From Ruminobacter sp. (GTDB lineage: Bacteria; Pseudomonadota; Gammaproteobacteria; Enterobacterales; Succinivibrionaceae): a stretch of DNA of 40,351 nucleotides. Under the pieces are notes generated by a model, which saw nothing but the letters and a program-made list of their open reading frames with translations, was not told the DNA's origin and did no database searches. Each line of letters opens with the position of its first letter. Position 1 is the first letter of the stretch. Both the position numbers and the translations under genes were made by a program. Below, one piece after another: positions 1 to 7,914 of the stretch. The stretch spans positions 1 to 40,351 of the forward strand of contig JAGAYS010000010.1 in assembly GCA_017940385.1 (NCBI GenBank). Reading direction: 5' to 3'.

Positions 1-1
1 A

Positions 2-67
2 GACGAAGACGACAACATACAGTCATTGGACGAACTGGATATTATCCTAAGTGAAATCGAGAAATAG
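2..67 (+). CDS. 3' end of an unidentified gene (truncated by window edge)
   Basis: The first bases read in one open frame to TAG at 65-67 and give 21 residues of a very acidic C-terminus (starting DEDDN, ending EIEK). Only the tail is present, so no family can be named. A 9-bp hairpin begins two bases after the stop codon, which fits a real gene end. The strand and frame rest on this short stretch and could be wrong. Confidence 0.5.
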   Translation, partial: DEDDNIQSLDELDIILSEIEK

Positions 68-68
68 A

Positions 69-103
69 AAGACCGAACCTCACGTTATTTGAAATTCGGT
101 CTT
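69..103. terminator. Hairpin between convergent gene ends
   Basis: AAGACCGAA (69-77) pairs with TTCGGTCTT (95-103) around a 17-base loop. It lies directly after the truncated rightward gene and downstream of the leftward gene that ends at 202. The T-tract is poor on both strands, so it may be a weak or factor-assisted bidirectional terminator. Confidence 0.5.
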
Positions 104-201
104 ATGTGTCCTAAACATATGAATTACAACAAAGTTTAGGCTGTTAACGTTTCTGCTAACCCTGCCGGTTTCTGTCAGCCCTGCTGCAGGTAACCGGATG
201 C

Positions 202-648
202 TTATTTTGAATTGTAGTACCTGATACCGTTATTCGGATTGAAATAGGTTCTGATATAACCGTCGCGTGAAACAATGACGATTTCATTCGTGGCCTCAAG
301 ATAGTAGACGTCGTCACCGTCTTCCTTCTCGTACTTGTGAAGTGCACGGGGATTATTCACAACTCTCGCTGCGGCAGCCTGATATGATTCAGCCCCGGAA
401 AATCCCATGTATTTTCCGTGCTTTTCATAATGATCTCTGAGAAGTCTGGCATTTCTGAATGTCTGTCCGCGACCTGAACGTTCTTCACTCTGCTCATACC
501 CGTAACCGCTCTCAGGCTGAAGTATCCTGCCGTCATCGGAATTTTTCTGGGTTACGAAATATGAAACGCCCAGGATAACCAGCAGCAGAACAAAGCGCAT
601 GGTACCGCCCGCTCTGCCCATCAGTGCGCGCAGCAATAGTTTAAGCAT
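202..648 (-). CDS. Small membrane-anchored protein with a BECR/CdiA-CT-like domain
   Basis: 148 residues. The N-terminus has a basic stretch, then a hydrophobic segment (about residues 17-33, MRFVLLLVILGVSYFV), so the protein is probably anchored in the inner membrane or exported. After a low-complexity linker (about 36-62), residues 63-148 form a compact domain with motifs HYEKHGKYMGF, DGDDVYYLEATNE and SRDGYIRTYFNP. This pattern resembles, from memory, the BECR-fold RNase domains at the C-termini of CdiA/RHS-type polymorphic toxins and short stand-alone secreted proteins of gut Firmicutes. Whether it is a nuclease is not shown. No immunity-like gene is adjacent; bcp lies upstream on the same strand. 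The start at 648 is supported by AAAAGGAG at 656-663, 7 bases upstream. An internal ATG at 600 is possible but has no better ribosome site. Confidence 0.75.
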   Translation of the reverse strand: MLKLLLRALMGRAGGTMRFVLLLVILGVSYFVTQKNSDDGRILQPESGYGYEQSEERSGRGQTFRNARLLRDHYEKHGKYMGFSGAESYQAAAARVVNNPRALHKYEKEDGDDVYYLEATNEIVIVSRDGYIRTYFNPNNGIRYYNSK

Positions 649-665
649 TACAGTACTCCTTTTGA

Positions 666-706
666 AACCGGCAGACTGTCACGGATACCGATGCATTCTG
701 CCGGTT
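666..706 (-). terminator. Hairpin downstream of bcp
   Basis: AACCGGCAGA (666-675) pairs with TCTGCCGGTT (697-706), a 10-bp stem with a 21-base loop, ten bases past the bcp stop. No U-tract follows on the minus strand. The structure ends just before the ribosome site of the next gene, so it could modulate read-through or translation rather than terminate fully. Confidence 0.45.
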
Positions 707-715
707 GTTTACCGG

Positions 716-1171
716 TTATTTGATTAGTTCGAGCATTTTAGCATAATCATCAGCAGCCTTCACTTTATCATTGGCCATGATGATTATTCCGGATTCATCT
801 ATAAGATAAGTGGTTCTCACCACCCCCATATAGCTTCTTCCGTACTGTTTCTTCTCTTTCCACACATCATAGCCGCTTATTGCCGAAAGTTCAGGATCGG
901 AAAGAATCGTAAAATTCAGCCCGAACTTTTCCGCAAATTTCAGATGTGAATTGACCGAATCCCTGCTTATTCCCAGAACAGTAACGTTCTTATCCGTAAA
1001 AAGTCCGATATTATCCGAATAGCCGCAGGCCTGTTTACTGCATCCGGGGGTATTGTCCTTCGGATAAAAATAAAGAATCACCTTCTTTCCCCTGTAATCG
1101 CTTAGTCTGTGAATATTTCCCTGCTGATCGGGAAGGGCAAAATCAGGTGCCGGCGTACCTACTTCCAACAT
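716..1171 (-). CDS. bcp: Thiol peroxidase, peroxiredoxin of the BCP/PrxQ family
   Basis: A thioredoxin-fold peroxidase that reduces H2O2 and organic hydroperoxides in the cytoplasm, normally recharged by thioredoxin. The BCP signature TPGCSKQAC carries the peroxidatic Cys (residue 44) and the resolving Cys five residues later (49), typical of atypical 2-Cys PrxQ. The preceding YFYPKDNTPGC and the later GVVRTTYLID are also diagnostic. The chosen start at 1171 gives 151 residues, close to the family size. GGAG (1178-1181) lies 6 bases upstream of it, whereas the frame extends to an ATG at 1195 without such a site. The gene is single, between tRNA-Met and the small membrane protein gene, all leftward. 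Confidence 0.93.
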   Translation of the reverse strand: MLEVGTPAPDFALPDQQGNIHRLSDYRGKKVILYFYPKDNTPGCSKQACGYSDNIGLFTDKNVTVLGISRDSVNSHLKFAEKFGLNFTILSDPELSAISGYDVWKEKKQYGRSYMGVVRTTYLIDESGIIIMANDKVKAADDYAKMLELIK

Positions 1172-1329
1172 AAAAAACTCCAATAACCAAAACATAATAC
1201 ATAACTGTTCACATTACATATGGTATATCAGGAAAACCTTACGGAAAACAGGGTAAAAACCAAAGTGCTAACGGAATCAGAACACTGAAAGGAATTTGAG
1301 GGAGAAATAAAGAAAATACGGGAAAAAAG

Positions 1330-1406
1330 TGGTGGCCCATTCCTGACTTGAACAGGAGACCAAACGATTATGAGTCGTCTGCTCTAACCGACTGAGCTAA
1401 TGGGCC
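1330..1406 (-). tRNA. tRNA-Met(CAT), elongator type
   Basis: A 77-base cloverleaf with encoded CCA on the minus strand. The acceptor is GGCCCAT/ATGGGCC, the D arm is GCTC...GAGC, the anticodon loop is CTCATAA (anticodon CAT), and the T arm is TCCTG-TTCAAGT-CAGGA. The acceptor begins with a paired G1-C72, and the anticodon stem lacks the three G-C pairs of initiator tRNA, so this is elongator methionine (or, less likely, a lysidine-modified tRNA-Ile2, which also carries a CAT anticodon in DNA). Confidence 0.93.
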
Positions 1407-1425
1407 TCTGAATAAAGACACGTGC

Positions 1426-1454
1426 ATTATACACATGAGATGATTGTTTGTCGA
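1426..1454 (-). promoter_or_regulatory. Sigma70 promoter of tRNA-Met
   Basis: On the minus strand TCGACA (1449-1454), a 17-base spacer, then TATAAT (1426-1431), followed by the GC-rich discriminator GCACG. The expected transcription start is about 12 bases before the mature tRNA. The same TATAATGCACG sequence occurs at the rplU promoter. Confidence 0.75.
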
Positions 1455-1535
1455 GATTAAAGTCAAGGTTTTGTGTTAAATCACAATTATGGACAATCAT
1501 TTGACTAATCTTTAAACACATTGACTCCATCACGC

Positions 1536-1577
1536 AAAAAAAATACCGGAGCCCCTGCTCAGCGGCGGCATCCGGTA
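1536..1577 (-). terminator. rpoD terminator
   Basis: On the minus strand TACCGGA (1571-1577) pairs with TCCGGTA (1544-1550) and is followed by eight Ts (1536-1543). It sits 30 bases past the rpoD stop and is a standard intrinsic terminator. Confidence 0.85.
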
Positions 1578-1608
1578 CCTGGTTTCCTGTCAGCGGAAGC
1601 TGAAGGTT

Positions 1609-3531
1609 TTAATCATCAAGGAAGCTCTTGAGAGGTTCGGATCTGCTTGGGTGACGTAACTTACGCAGCGCCTTGGCTTCAATCTGACGGATACGTTCTC
1701 TGGTAACGTCAAACTGTCTGCCTACTTCCTCAAGAGTATGGTCGGTGTTCATACCGATACCGAAGCGCATTCTCAGAACCTTTGCCTCTCTCGGGGACAG
1801 AGCTGAAAGAACCTGTTCGGTAACAGCCTTTAAGCTTTCTGAGGTTGCAACGTCTGAAGGTAACGGCAGTGATTCGTCCTCGATAAAATCTCCTAAATGC
1901 GAATCGTCATCATCACCGATAGGAGTTTCCATTGACATAGGCTCCTTGGAAATCTTCATAACCTTACGAATCTTATCCTCCGGAATGCCCATTTTCTTGG
2001 AAAGTTCCTCAGGTGTTGCCTCCCTGCCGTTTTCCTGAAGCATCTGACGTGAAACCCTGTTGAGCTTGTTGATGGTTTCAATCATGTGAACAGGAATACG
2101 GATGGTTCTGGCCTGGTCCGCAATTGAACGGGTGATGGCCTGTCTGATCCACCAGGTCGCATAGGTTGAGAACTTATAACCCCTGCGGTATTCAAACTTA
2201 TCCACAGCCTTCATAAGACCGATGTTGCCTTCCTGAATCAGATCCAGGAACTGCAGACCTCTGTTGGTATATTTCTTGGCAATGGAAATAACCAGACGGA
2301 GGTTCGCTTCAATCATTTCTGATTTTGCGTTTCTTGCATGAGCATTGTTAACCTTAACGGTTGTGTTGATCTCACGGATCTTGAAAATAGGCAGCCCCGT
2401 TTCATTTTCAATCTCACGAAGACGTTCAACAATGCCGGTAATTTCATTTTCATAAGCCTTCATCTTTTCGGCAAAAGGCTTTTTCAGCTTAACGATCTTC
2501 TCGAACCATTCCATTGACGCCTCTTTATGGGAATCAATGAATCTGCCGCGGAAATCCTCAGGCTTCATGCCGCATCTGAGCATGATTTCACGAATTCTTC
2601 TGTCCTGAACCTTAACCTTGTCCATAACGTCGTTCATGTTCTTGATCAGCTGATCAAAAACCTTAGGCACAAGACGGAACTGTTTGAATACTTCAGCCAG
2701 TTCCTTGATTGAATTCTGGGTTCTCTTGGAATCACGTCCGTACTTCTTAAGACATTCGGTAGTTGTATTGTACTTATCCTTAAGAAGTTCAAACATCTGA
2801 GCGGCATATACCGGATCAGGACCTGATTCCTCGTCGTCCATCATCTTTGAGGACTTTTCTTCATCACCGTCCTCGTCATCATCATCGTCGTCATCATCAA
2901 CGACAACCTTTTCCTCGGAATCAGACTCTTCAGCGTCGTCATCCATAGGTTCATCGCCCTGATTGTCAATTGAACCGTCTATGTCCAGGTTAACGTCAAT
3001 TACCTCATCGTTACCGTCGTCCTTTACCGGAACATCCTCATCGGATTCGGAGGTTTCGGCGAAACCGGTAATGATGTCGCTGAGTCTTATCTGTTCATCA
3101 ACATACTGATCATACAGCTTAAGCACAAAATCAATAGCACTCGGATATTCAGCCACACAGCTCTGAACCTTGTTTATGCCGTTTTCAATTCTCTTGGCGA
3201 TGTCAACTTCGGCCCTTCTGTCGAGAAGGCCCACGCTGCCCATTTCACGCATGTACATTCTTACCGGGTCGGTAGTCTTACCGATGTCGGAAATAATGTT
3301 TTCAATTTCAGCCACATTCTGCGGCAGCATCAAATCGTCAGTTGATTCAGGAGCCTTTTCACAGATCTGAATATCCATGTCGGCGCAACGCTGAAAAAAC
3401 TCCTCAAGCTTTTCGGAATCAAGATATTCCGCAGGGAAAAATTCCTTAATTTCTTCTGTTGTTAAGTAACCTTTGGATTTACCATCTCTTAGAAGCTGCT
3501 TCAAAGAAAAACTAACCGGTTTACTATCCAT
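1609..3531 (-). CDS. rpoD: RNA polymerase primary sigma factor (sigma70)
   Basis: 640 residues, the housekeeping sigma that directs RNA polymerase to -35/-10 promoters. Region 1.1 is at the N-terminus (GYLTTEEI, about 20-28) and region 1.2 at about 88-116 ([11 protein letters not shown]). The non-conserved region holds a long acidic run (about 160-237) with eight consecutive Asp at 212-219. Region 2 carries [20 protein letters not shown] and the -10-binding WWIRQAITR. Region 4.2 is at about 599-630 ([20 protein letters not shown]). Length and layout match gammaproteobacterial RpoD. The start at 3531 matches the family N-terminus; the ribosome site (AGGA) is about 11 bases away. It is normally in an operon with dnaG, but here a terminator and an AT-rich gap separate them, so rpoD must have its own promoter. 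Confidence 0.98.
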   Translation of the reverse strand: MDSKPVSFSLKQLLRDGKSKGYLTTEEIKEFFPAEYLDSEKLEEFFQRCADMDIQICEKAPESTDDLMLPQNVAEIENIISDIGKTTDPVRMYMREMGSVGLLDRRAEVDIAKRIENGINKVQSCVAEYPSAIDFVLKLYDQYVDEQIRLSDIITGFAETSESDEDVPVKDDGNDEVIDVNLDIDGSIDNQGDEPMDDDAEESDSEEKVVVDDDDDDDDEDGDEEKSSKMMDDEESGPDPVYAAQMFELLKDKYNTTTECLKKYGRDSKRTQNSIKELAEVFKQFRLVPKVFDQLIKNMNDVMDKVKVQDRRIREIMLRCGMKPEDFRGRFIDSHKEASMEWFEKIVKLKKPFAEKMKAYENEITGIVERLREIENETGLPIFKIREINTTVKVNNAHARNAKSEMIEANLRLVISIAKKYTNRGLQFLDLIQEGNIGLMKAVDKFEYRRGYKFSTYATWWIRQAITRSIADQARTIRIPVHMIETINKLNRVSRQMLQENGREATPEELSKKMGIPEDKIRKVMKISKEPMSMETPIGDDDDSHLGDFIEDESLPLPSDVATSESLKAVTEQVLSALSPREAKVLRMRFGIGMNTDHTLEEVGRQFDVTRERIRQIEAKALRKLRHPSRSEPLKSFLDD

Positions 3532-4021
3532 TGCTTAAATTTTCCTAGTTCAAATATAGAAACACCGCAGCCTTCACCGGTACACGATGAAAACTGAAGT
3601 CCTTTGGTGTATTTCCTGTTTTTGCACTTTTTCAATAACGTATAGCTGTCTCTAATCTACTTTCCGACCAGTCTATCTAAATCACAAACAGAAAAAATAT
3701 AACATAACACACTATGCAGACACGTAATTATAAATACTTCATCCGTATTTTTCAAAGACACACCCACTCTTTCGTGAATAATCTCAATCATTTTATTGAT
3801 TATCATTTCAATTATTGGACACGGATCGAAATTTATTTTGAATTGTCTGATATCCACACACATACATGGGTGCAAAAAATAATATTTCAAATGATTTTAT
3901 AAAAAATAAGGGGAAAACGCCCCCGCGTTTTCCCCGGTATGTCAGGCAGCCTTCCTGCGGAAAGAGACGACACGGCAGGTCTGAACCGGCCCCATCCGGC
4001 CGACGGTGCGGCTCCGCCGCA
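3532..4021. other. 490-base gap between rpoD and dnaG
   Basis: No convincing gene. The short frames on both strands (for example 3657-3890 minus) have no ribosome site and no protein-like composition. Bases 3590-3900 are strongly AT-rich and must hold the rpoD promoter, although no clear -35/-10 pair could be fixed. The dnaG terminator lies at 3901-3935. A GC-rich stretch at about 3950-4020 follows the dnaG stop. Confidence 0.6.
3901..3935 (-). terminator. dnaG terminator
   Basis: A perfect 11-bp stem: GGGGAAAACGC (3910-3920) pairs with GCGTTTTCCCC (3925-3935) around a 4-base loop. On the minus strand TTATTTTTT follows. It lies about 90 bases past the dnaG stop and uncouples dnaG from rpoD. 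Confidence 0.85.
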
Positions 4022-5812
4022 CTACTTCAGATTTCTGAGCTTCTGTTCCAGAAGGGTTGAGAGGGCAAGTTCCTCGTCCGTAAGGTTCCTTCTGGTTGCC
4101 TCACGGCGCAGCCAGGCTATCTTTGCCTCAACCACCTCGGAGAGATAGAGCTTTATGAAACTCAGCATGCTTGAAATTTTAACGTTTTCCAGACTGTCAT
4201 CCATCTGAACGGCCGCCAGCAGATTCATAATCCTTTCGTATACGGTACCCCGGTACTGTTCCAGCAGTGCACCTGTGGTGATGTCCGGTTTGGCACTGAT
4301 TCTACTCAGTACGTCCAAAACTATACCGGCCTTTTCATCGGCATATTCGTTCAGCAGCTTATTGAGTCTTTCCTGCTCCGGTATGCAGTTTACCAGATAC
4401 GGGTTCTGAATAATTCTGGCGACAAGTCCGCGAATCGGCGTAAGTTCCAGCTGAGCGGCTCCTGTGGCTCCCGTTTTCTGAACCTGAGGCTCACGGTTAT
4501 GGTCTGCACTCTTTTTGTTCTGCAGACACATCTCTATGCGTATTTCCTCCCAGCCCACAAGCTTCGCCATGGCAACAATCAGGGACTGAACCATTACCGG
4601 AGCGTCGGTTATCTGATTTACCAGACCGCAGAATTCATCCACGGCCTTTATCTGTCCCTCATCGGTCCCCAGATTAAATCTTCTGCTGAGCTCAGACAGC
4701 AGATAATCCTTGAAATAGAGGGAATGCTCCAGATATTTTCTGAAGCCCTCCGCCCCCTGTTCGCGCACCAGCGAATCAGGATCGTGTTCCTTCGGCAGGA
4801 AGCAGAAGGAAAGGGTCTTGTCGTCCCTTACGGCCGAAAGCGTCAGGCCGAAGGCTCTCCATGCGGCATGTCTGCCCGCATCGTCACCGTCGTAGCAGAA
4901 AACAATCCTGTCGGTCTGCTTGAACAGAAGCTCCAGCTGCATCGGCGTGGTTGCGGTACCGAGAGATGCCACCGCATTATGGACGCCATACTGGTCAAGG
5001 GCTATTACGTCCATATATCCCTCGGTGATGATAATGCAGTCCAGCTCCTCACGGGGAAGCTTTCTGACATAATCCAGATTAAATAACTCGTAGCCCTTTT
5101 TGTAGATTTCACTCTCTTTTGAATTTATGTACTTAGGCTTTGAGTTGTCCAGCACGCGTCCGCCGAAGGCGATGACGTTGCCTTTCTTGTCCCTTATCGG
5201 AATAATTACACGGTTACGGAACATGTCATAATGACGCCCGGTCTCATTAACCTTTATCAGACCGATGTCAAGAAGCCTTGAGGTTCTGTCGGTATCCCCG
5301 TGATTATCCGTACACAGGGTCTTGTATATGAAATCCCAGGAATTCGGCGCAAAACCTATCTGATACTTTTCAATGGTTTCCTGAGTAATTCCCCTGTTCT
5401 GCAGATAACTGCGGGCTTCAGGATGCTTGAAGAGCTCCTGGTGATAAAAACCTGCAGCCGCCTTGGTGAGTTCATAGATTCCGAGGGACTTCTCATGATT
5501 GTATTTCGCATGTTCATCATACTCAACGGAAACCCCCGCTATTCCCGCCACGGTTTCCACGGCCTCAGCAAAGGACACGTTGTCATATTTCATGATGAAG
5601 TGATAGGCATTCCCCGCCTCATGGCAACCGAAACAGTTAAAAAACTGCTTCTGCTGGCTTACGCTGAAGCTTGGAGTTTTCTCGGAATGAAAAGGACAGC
5701 AGGCCATGTAGCCTGATCCCGTTTTCTTCAGTTTGATGCGTGAGCTGATGACGTCAACAATGTCGACCCTGTTCAGCAGCTCATTGATAAAGCTTTCCTT
5801 AATTCTTGGCAT
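4022..5812 (-). CDS. dnaG: DNA primase
   Basis: 596 residues. It synthesises RNA primers at the replication fork, working with the DnaB helicase. The N-terminal CHC2 zinc finger has C39-H42 and C60-C63 (CCPFH and NCFGC). The RNA polymerase domain with the TOPRIM motif follows: EGYMDVI (264-270) and the metal-binding DGDDAG (308-313). The C-terminal roughly 150 residues correspond to the helicase-interaction domain and are poorly conserved, as usual. The start at 5812 matches the family N-terminus and has AAGG about 8 bases upstream. It is divergent from apaH across 275 bases. No rpsU lies upstream, unlike the common rpsU-dnaG-rpoD arrangement. Confidence 0.98.
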   Translation of the reverse strand: MPRIKESFINELLNRVDIVDVISSRIKLKKTGSGYMACCPFHSEKTPSFSVSQQKQFFNCFGCHEAGNAYHFIMKYDNVSFAEAVETVAGIAGVSVEYDEHAKYNHEKSLGIYELTKAAAGFYHQELFKHPEARSYLQNRGITQETIEKYQIGFAPNSWDFIYKTLCTDNHGDTDRTSRLLDIGLIKVNETGRHYDMFRNRVIIPIRDKKGNVIAFGGRVLDNSKPKYINSKESEIYKKGYELFNLDYVRKLPREELDCIIITEGYMDVIALDQYGVHNAVASLGTATTPMQLELLFKQTDRIVFCYDGDDAGRHAAWRAFGLTLSAVRDDKTLSFCFLPKEHDPDSLVREQGAEGFRKYLEHSLYFKDYLLSELSRRFNLGTDEGQIKAVDEFCGLVNQITDAPVMVQSLIVAMAKLVGWEEIRIEMCLQNKKSADHNREPQVQKTGATGAAQLELTPIRGLVARIIQNPYLVNCIPEQERLNKLLNEYADEKAGIVLDVLSRISAKPDITTGALLEQYRGTVYERIMNLLAAVQMDDSLENVKISSMLSFIKLYLSEVVEAKIAWLRREATRRNLTDEELALSTLLEQKLRNLK

Positions 5813-6087
5813 ATTACGACCTTAACACAATATATTCAGACTTATTTCCTAAATTACTTTCTTCTAAAACTACTTACTTTCTGCTTTATCCTTAAAGCGG
5901 ACATATGTGACTTTACCACAAAAGCCCGGTCATACCAATATATTTTTTGTACGAGACAATCGTATCCGTATACGGCTCAAATTAATCCCGGATTCCGTTA
6001 ATGATGCCTTAAGGATGCCGTGAGAACATAAAACCTCATACGCAAATATGATATGATATGACACAACACATTGGAGGTATCAATATA

Positions 6088-6936
6088 ATGGCTGTTTACT
6101 GCATCGGTGACGTACATGCCTGCCACGATGAACTGAGGGCACTGCTTGAGGTAATGGATTTCAATCCTGAAAACGACGAACTTATATTCACCGGAGACCT
6201 TATAGGGCGCGGACCTCAGCCTCTTCAGACATTAAGATTCATAAAAAATCTCGGAGAACGCGCACATACCGTTCTCGGCAACCACGACCTTAATCTTCTG
6301 GCTGTGATATACGGTCACAACCAGCCCAGAAAAAAAGATAATCTTGATGAAATACTCAAGTCAAAGGAACTGAATAAAATAACGGACTGGCTGCGTACCA
6401 AACCTCTTCTCTACCTGCACCCGCAGCATCCAATCTGCACGGTTCATGCCGGGATCTCCCCGCAGTGGAACATTGCCGATGCCATCAGGTGTGCCGATGA
6501 AATGAACGCGGTTATCCGTGATGATTCCGTCTTTGACTCATTCCTTGCCGGGATGTACAGTGACGAGCCTGATTCATGGTCCGAAGATCTTACCGGCATC
6601 GACAGATGGCGATACATAACCAACGTATTTACCAGAATAAGATTATGCAGAAGTGACCGGACCCTTGATCTCAAAAACAAGAACTCACCGGAGGAGGCCA
6701 GGGATGAAGGCCTGTTACCATGGTTCGACATGCTTGGTCACAATGCTCTGACCTCAGACAGAAACTACACGCTGGTTTTCGGACACTGGGCGGCTCTCAC
6801 GGGCAAATGTCTCCATCCGAAAATAAAGTCACTGGACACCGGCTGCGTATGGGGAAACAGACTGACCAGATGGTGCTATGACACCGACACTCTTTACAGT
6901 GTACCGAGCCTTCTGCCAAACAAATTCAAAAAGTAA
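6088..6936 (+). CDS. apaH: Symmetrical bis(5'-nucleosyl)-tetraphosphatase
   Basis: 282 residues (E. coli ApaH has 280). It hydrolyses Ap4A to two ADP and can decap Np4-capped RNA. It is a calcineurin-type metallophosphoesterase with motifs GDVH (7-10), GDLIGRGP (36-43) and GNHDLNLLA (64-72), then HAG and FGHWAALTG towards the C-terminus. The start at 6088 is chosen because GGAGG (6073-6077) precedes it and the homologous N-terminus begins there; an in-frame ATG at 6058 lies before the ribosome site. folA follows closely on the same strand, the same pair as in enterics but in the order apaH then folA. Confidence 0.96.
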   Translation: MAVYCIGDVHACHDELRALLEVMDFNPENDELIFTGDLIGRGPQPLQTLRFIKNLGERAHTVLGNHDLNLLAVIYGHNQPRKKDNLDEILKSKELNKITDWLRTKPLLYLHPQHPICTVHAGISPQWNIADAIRCADEMNAVIRDDSVFDSFLAGMYSDEPDSWSEDLTGIDRWRYITNVFTRIRLCRSDRTLDLKNKNSPEEARDEGLLPWFDMLGHNALTSDRNYTLVFGHWAALTGKCLHPKIKSLDTGCVWGNRLTRWCYDTDTLYSVPSLLPNKFKK

Positions 6937-6951
6937 AGGATGCAAAACGAC

Positions 6952-7452
6952 ATGATTCTATCTCTAATAGTTGCACATACCAGAAATTTCACCATCGGCA
7001 GGGACGGAGGAATGCCGTGGCATCTGCCTGCCGACCTGGCCCATTTTAAAAAAACAACCATGGGCTCACCGGTTCTTATGGGCAGAAAAACATATGAAAG
7101 CATCGGCAGACCGCTTCCCGGCAGACTGAACATCATCATCACCGGTAATCCGAAGCCTTCAGACAATGTAAATCTCCGTTACGTAAAAACCGCGGAAGAG
7201 GCTCTTAAAGCCGCTGAGGACACAGGTGCGGAAGAGATGTTCGTAATCGGCGGAGGCTCAGTATACAGACAGTTCATTGACAGAGCAGATCGTCTCTACA
7301 TTACTCTGATTGATGCGGATATCGAAGGCGATACCACATTCCCGGAATATGACACACGTGATTACGAAATCATTGCGTCAGAACACTTCAGTGCTGATGA
7401 AAAAAATGCCTGTGACATGGATTTCATCACTTATGAAAAAATCAAAAAATAA
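6952..7452 (+). CDS. folA: Dihydrofolate reductase
   Basis: It reduces dihydrofolate to tetrahydrofolate with NADPH and is the trimethoprim target. About 166 residues with the family motifs: MPWHLPADL (substrate pocket with the catalytic Asp), GRKTYESIGRPLPGR (cofactor binding) and FVIGGGSVYR. An ATG at 6940 is also in frame, but AAAGGA (6935-6940) overlaps it, so the ATG at 6952 (MILSLIV, matching the E. coli N-terminus) is preferred with an 11-base spacing. It is translationally close to apaH (stop at 6936) and almost certainly co-transcribed. A hairpin at 7469-7512 follows. Confidence 0.95.
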   Translation: MILSLIVAHTRNFTIGRDGGMPWHLPADLAHFKKTTMGSPVLMGRKTYESIGRPLPGRLNIIITGNPKPSDNVNLRYVKTAEEALKAAEDTGAEEMFVIGGGSVYRQFIDRADRLYITLIDADIEGDTTFPEYDTRDYEIIASEHFSADEKNACDMDFITYEKIKK

Positions 7453-7468
7453 ATTCCGATAAATGCCG

Positions 7469-7512
7469 TTACGGCAGGGTTTACCCGGGACTTCCGGCTC
7501 AGCCTGCCGTAA
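7469..7512. terminator. Hairpin between convergent folA and small gene
   Basis: TTACGGCAGG (7469-7478) pairs with CCTGCCGTAA (7503-7512) around a 24-base loop. It follows folA by 16 bases and overlaps the last codons of the leftward gene ending at 7499. TTTCCC follows on the plus strand, so it is at best a modest intrinsic terminator. Confidence 0.5.
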
Positions 7513-7741
7513 TTTCCCTTATTCTGCTTCTCTCAACGGCATAACGGCGGCAGAACTCATCCATATCGTTGTCAGAGGTTATAAGCATCACCTCCCGAAA
7601 CCTGCCGTTTCTCAGACTGGAAAAACCCGCCACCTTTTCCCCGGTACAGATTCCGATGCGCAGCACCGGCTCCTCCTCTTCGGGATTATACGGTGTCACG
7701 CGCTTTTCTTTTCCGAAAAGAAAACCTGTCAGAAAACTCAT
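7499..7741 (-). CDS. Small conserved protein of unknown function
   Basis: 80 residues. A short hydrophobic start (MSFLTGFLFGKEKR) is followed by a conserved-looking core with motifs EPVLRIGICTGEKVAGF, GRFREVMLI and DEFCRRYAV. From memory this resembles small (about 70-80 residue) proteins widespread in gut Clostridia that are sometimes mislabelled aspartate dehydrogenase. No function is established and the length excludes a dehydrogenase. The start at 7741 is supported by GGAG (7749-7752) 7 bases upstream. The gene converges on folA and is separated from the antiporter gene by two hairpins, so it is probably its own transcript. Confidence 0.75.
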   Translation of the reverse strand: MSFLTGFLFGKEKRVTPYNPEEEEPVLRIGICTGEKVAGFSSLRNGRFREVMLITSDNDMDEFCRRYAVERSRIREITAG

Positions 7742-7779
7742 ACCCAAACTCCAAACCGGAAAACTCAGACGTCGGCATA

Positions 7780-7827
7780 AAAAATTATCCGCCCTCCTGC
7801 AGAATAGCAGATACGGAGGACGGATAA
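7780..7827 (-). terminator. Second terminator downstream of antiporter gene
   Basis: TTATCCGCCCTCC (7785-7797) and GGAGGACGGATAA (7815-7827) form a 13-bp stem with one mismatch. On the minus strand it runs into TTTTTT. It is tandem with the hairpin at 7841-7891. Confidence 0.8.
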
Positions 7828-7840
7828 ACAGGCATAAGTC

Positions 7841-7891
7841 AAAAAATTCACGCCGTCGTGAATAACGGTTCAGACACCTTACTCACGACGG
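7841..7891 (-). terminator. First terminator downstream of antiporter gene
   Basis: CCGTCGTGA (7853-7861) pairs with TCACGACGG (7883-7891). On the minus strand a run of six Ts (7841-7846) follows shortly after. It lies 24 bases past the antiporter stop. Confidence 0.7.
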
Positions 7892-7914
7892 GAACGGAGA
7901 GAAAGAGACGGCTC

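Noticed and set aside
3657-3890. 77-codon frame on the minus strand between rpoD and dnaG
   Set aside because: AT-driven composition rich in Ile/Cys, no ribosome site and no sign of conservation.
4499-5086. 195-codon frame on the plus strand inside dnaG
   Set aside because: Antisense to the conserved dnaG TOPRIM region, with no ribosome site and no family resemblance.
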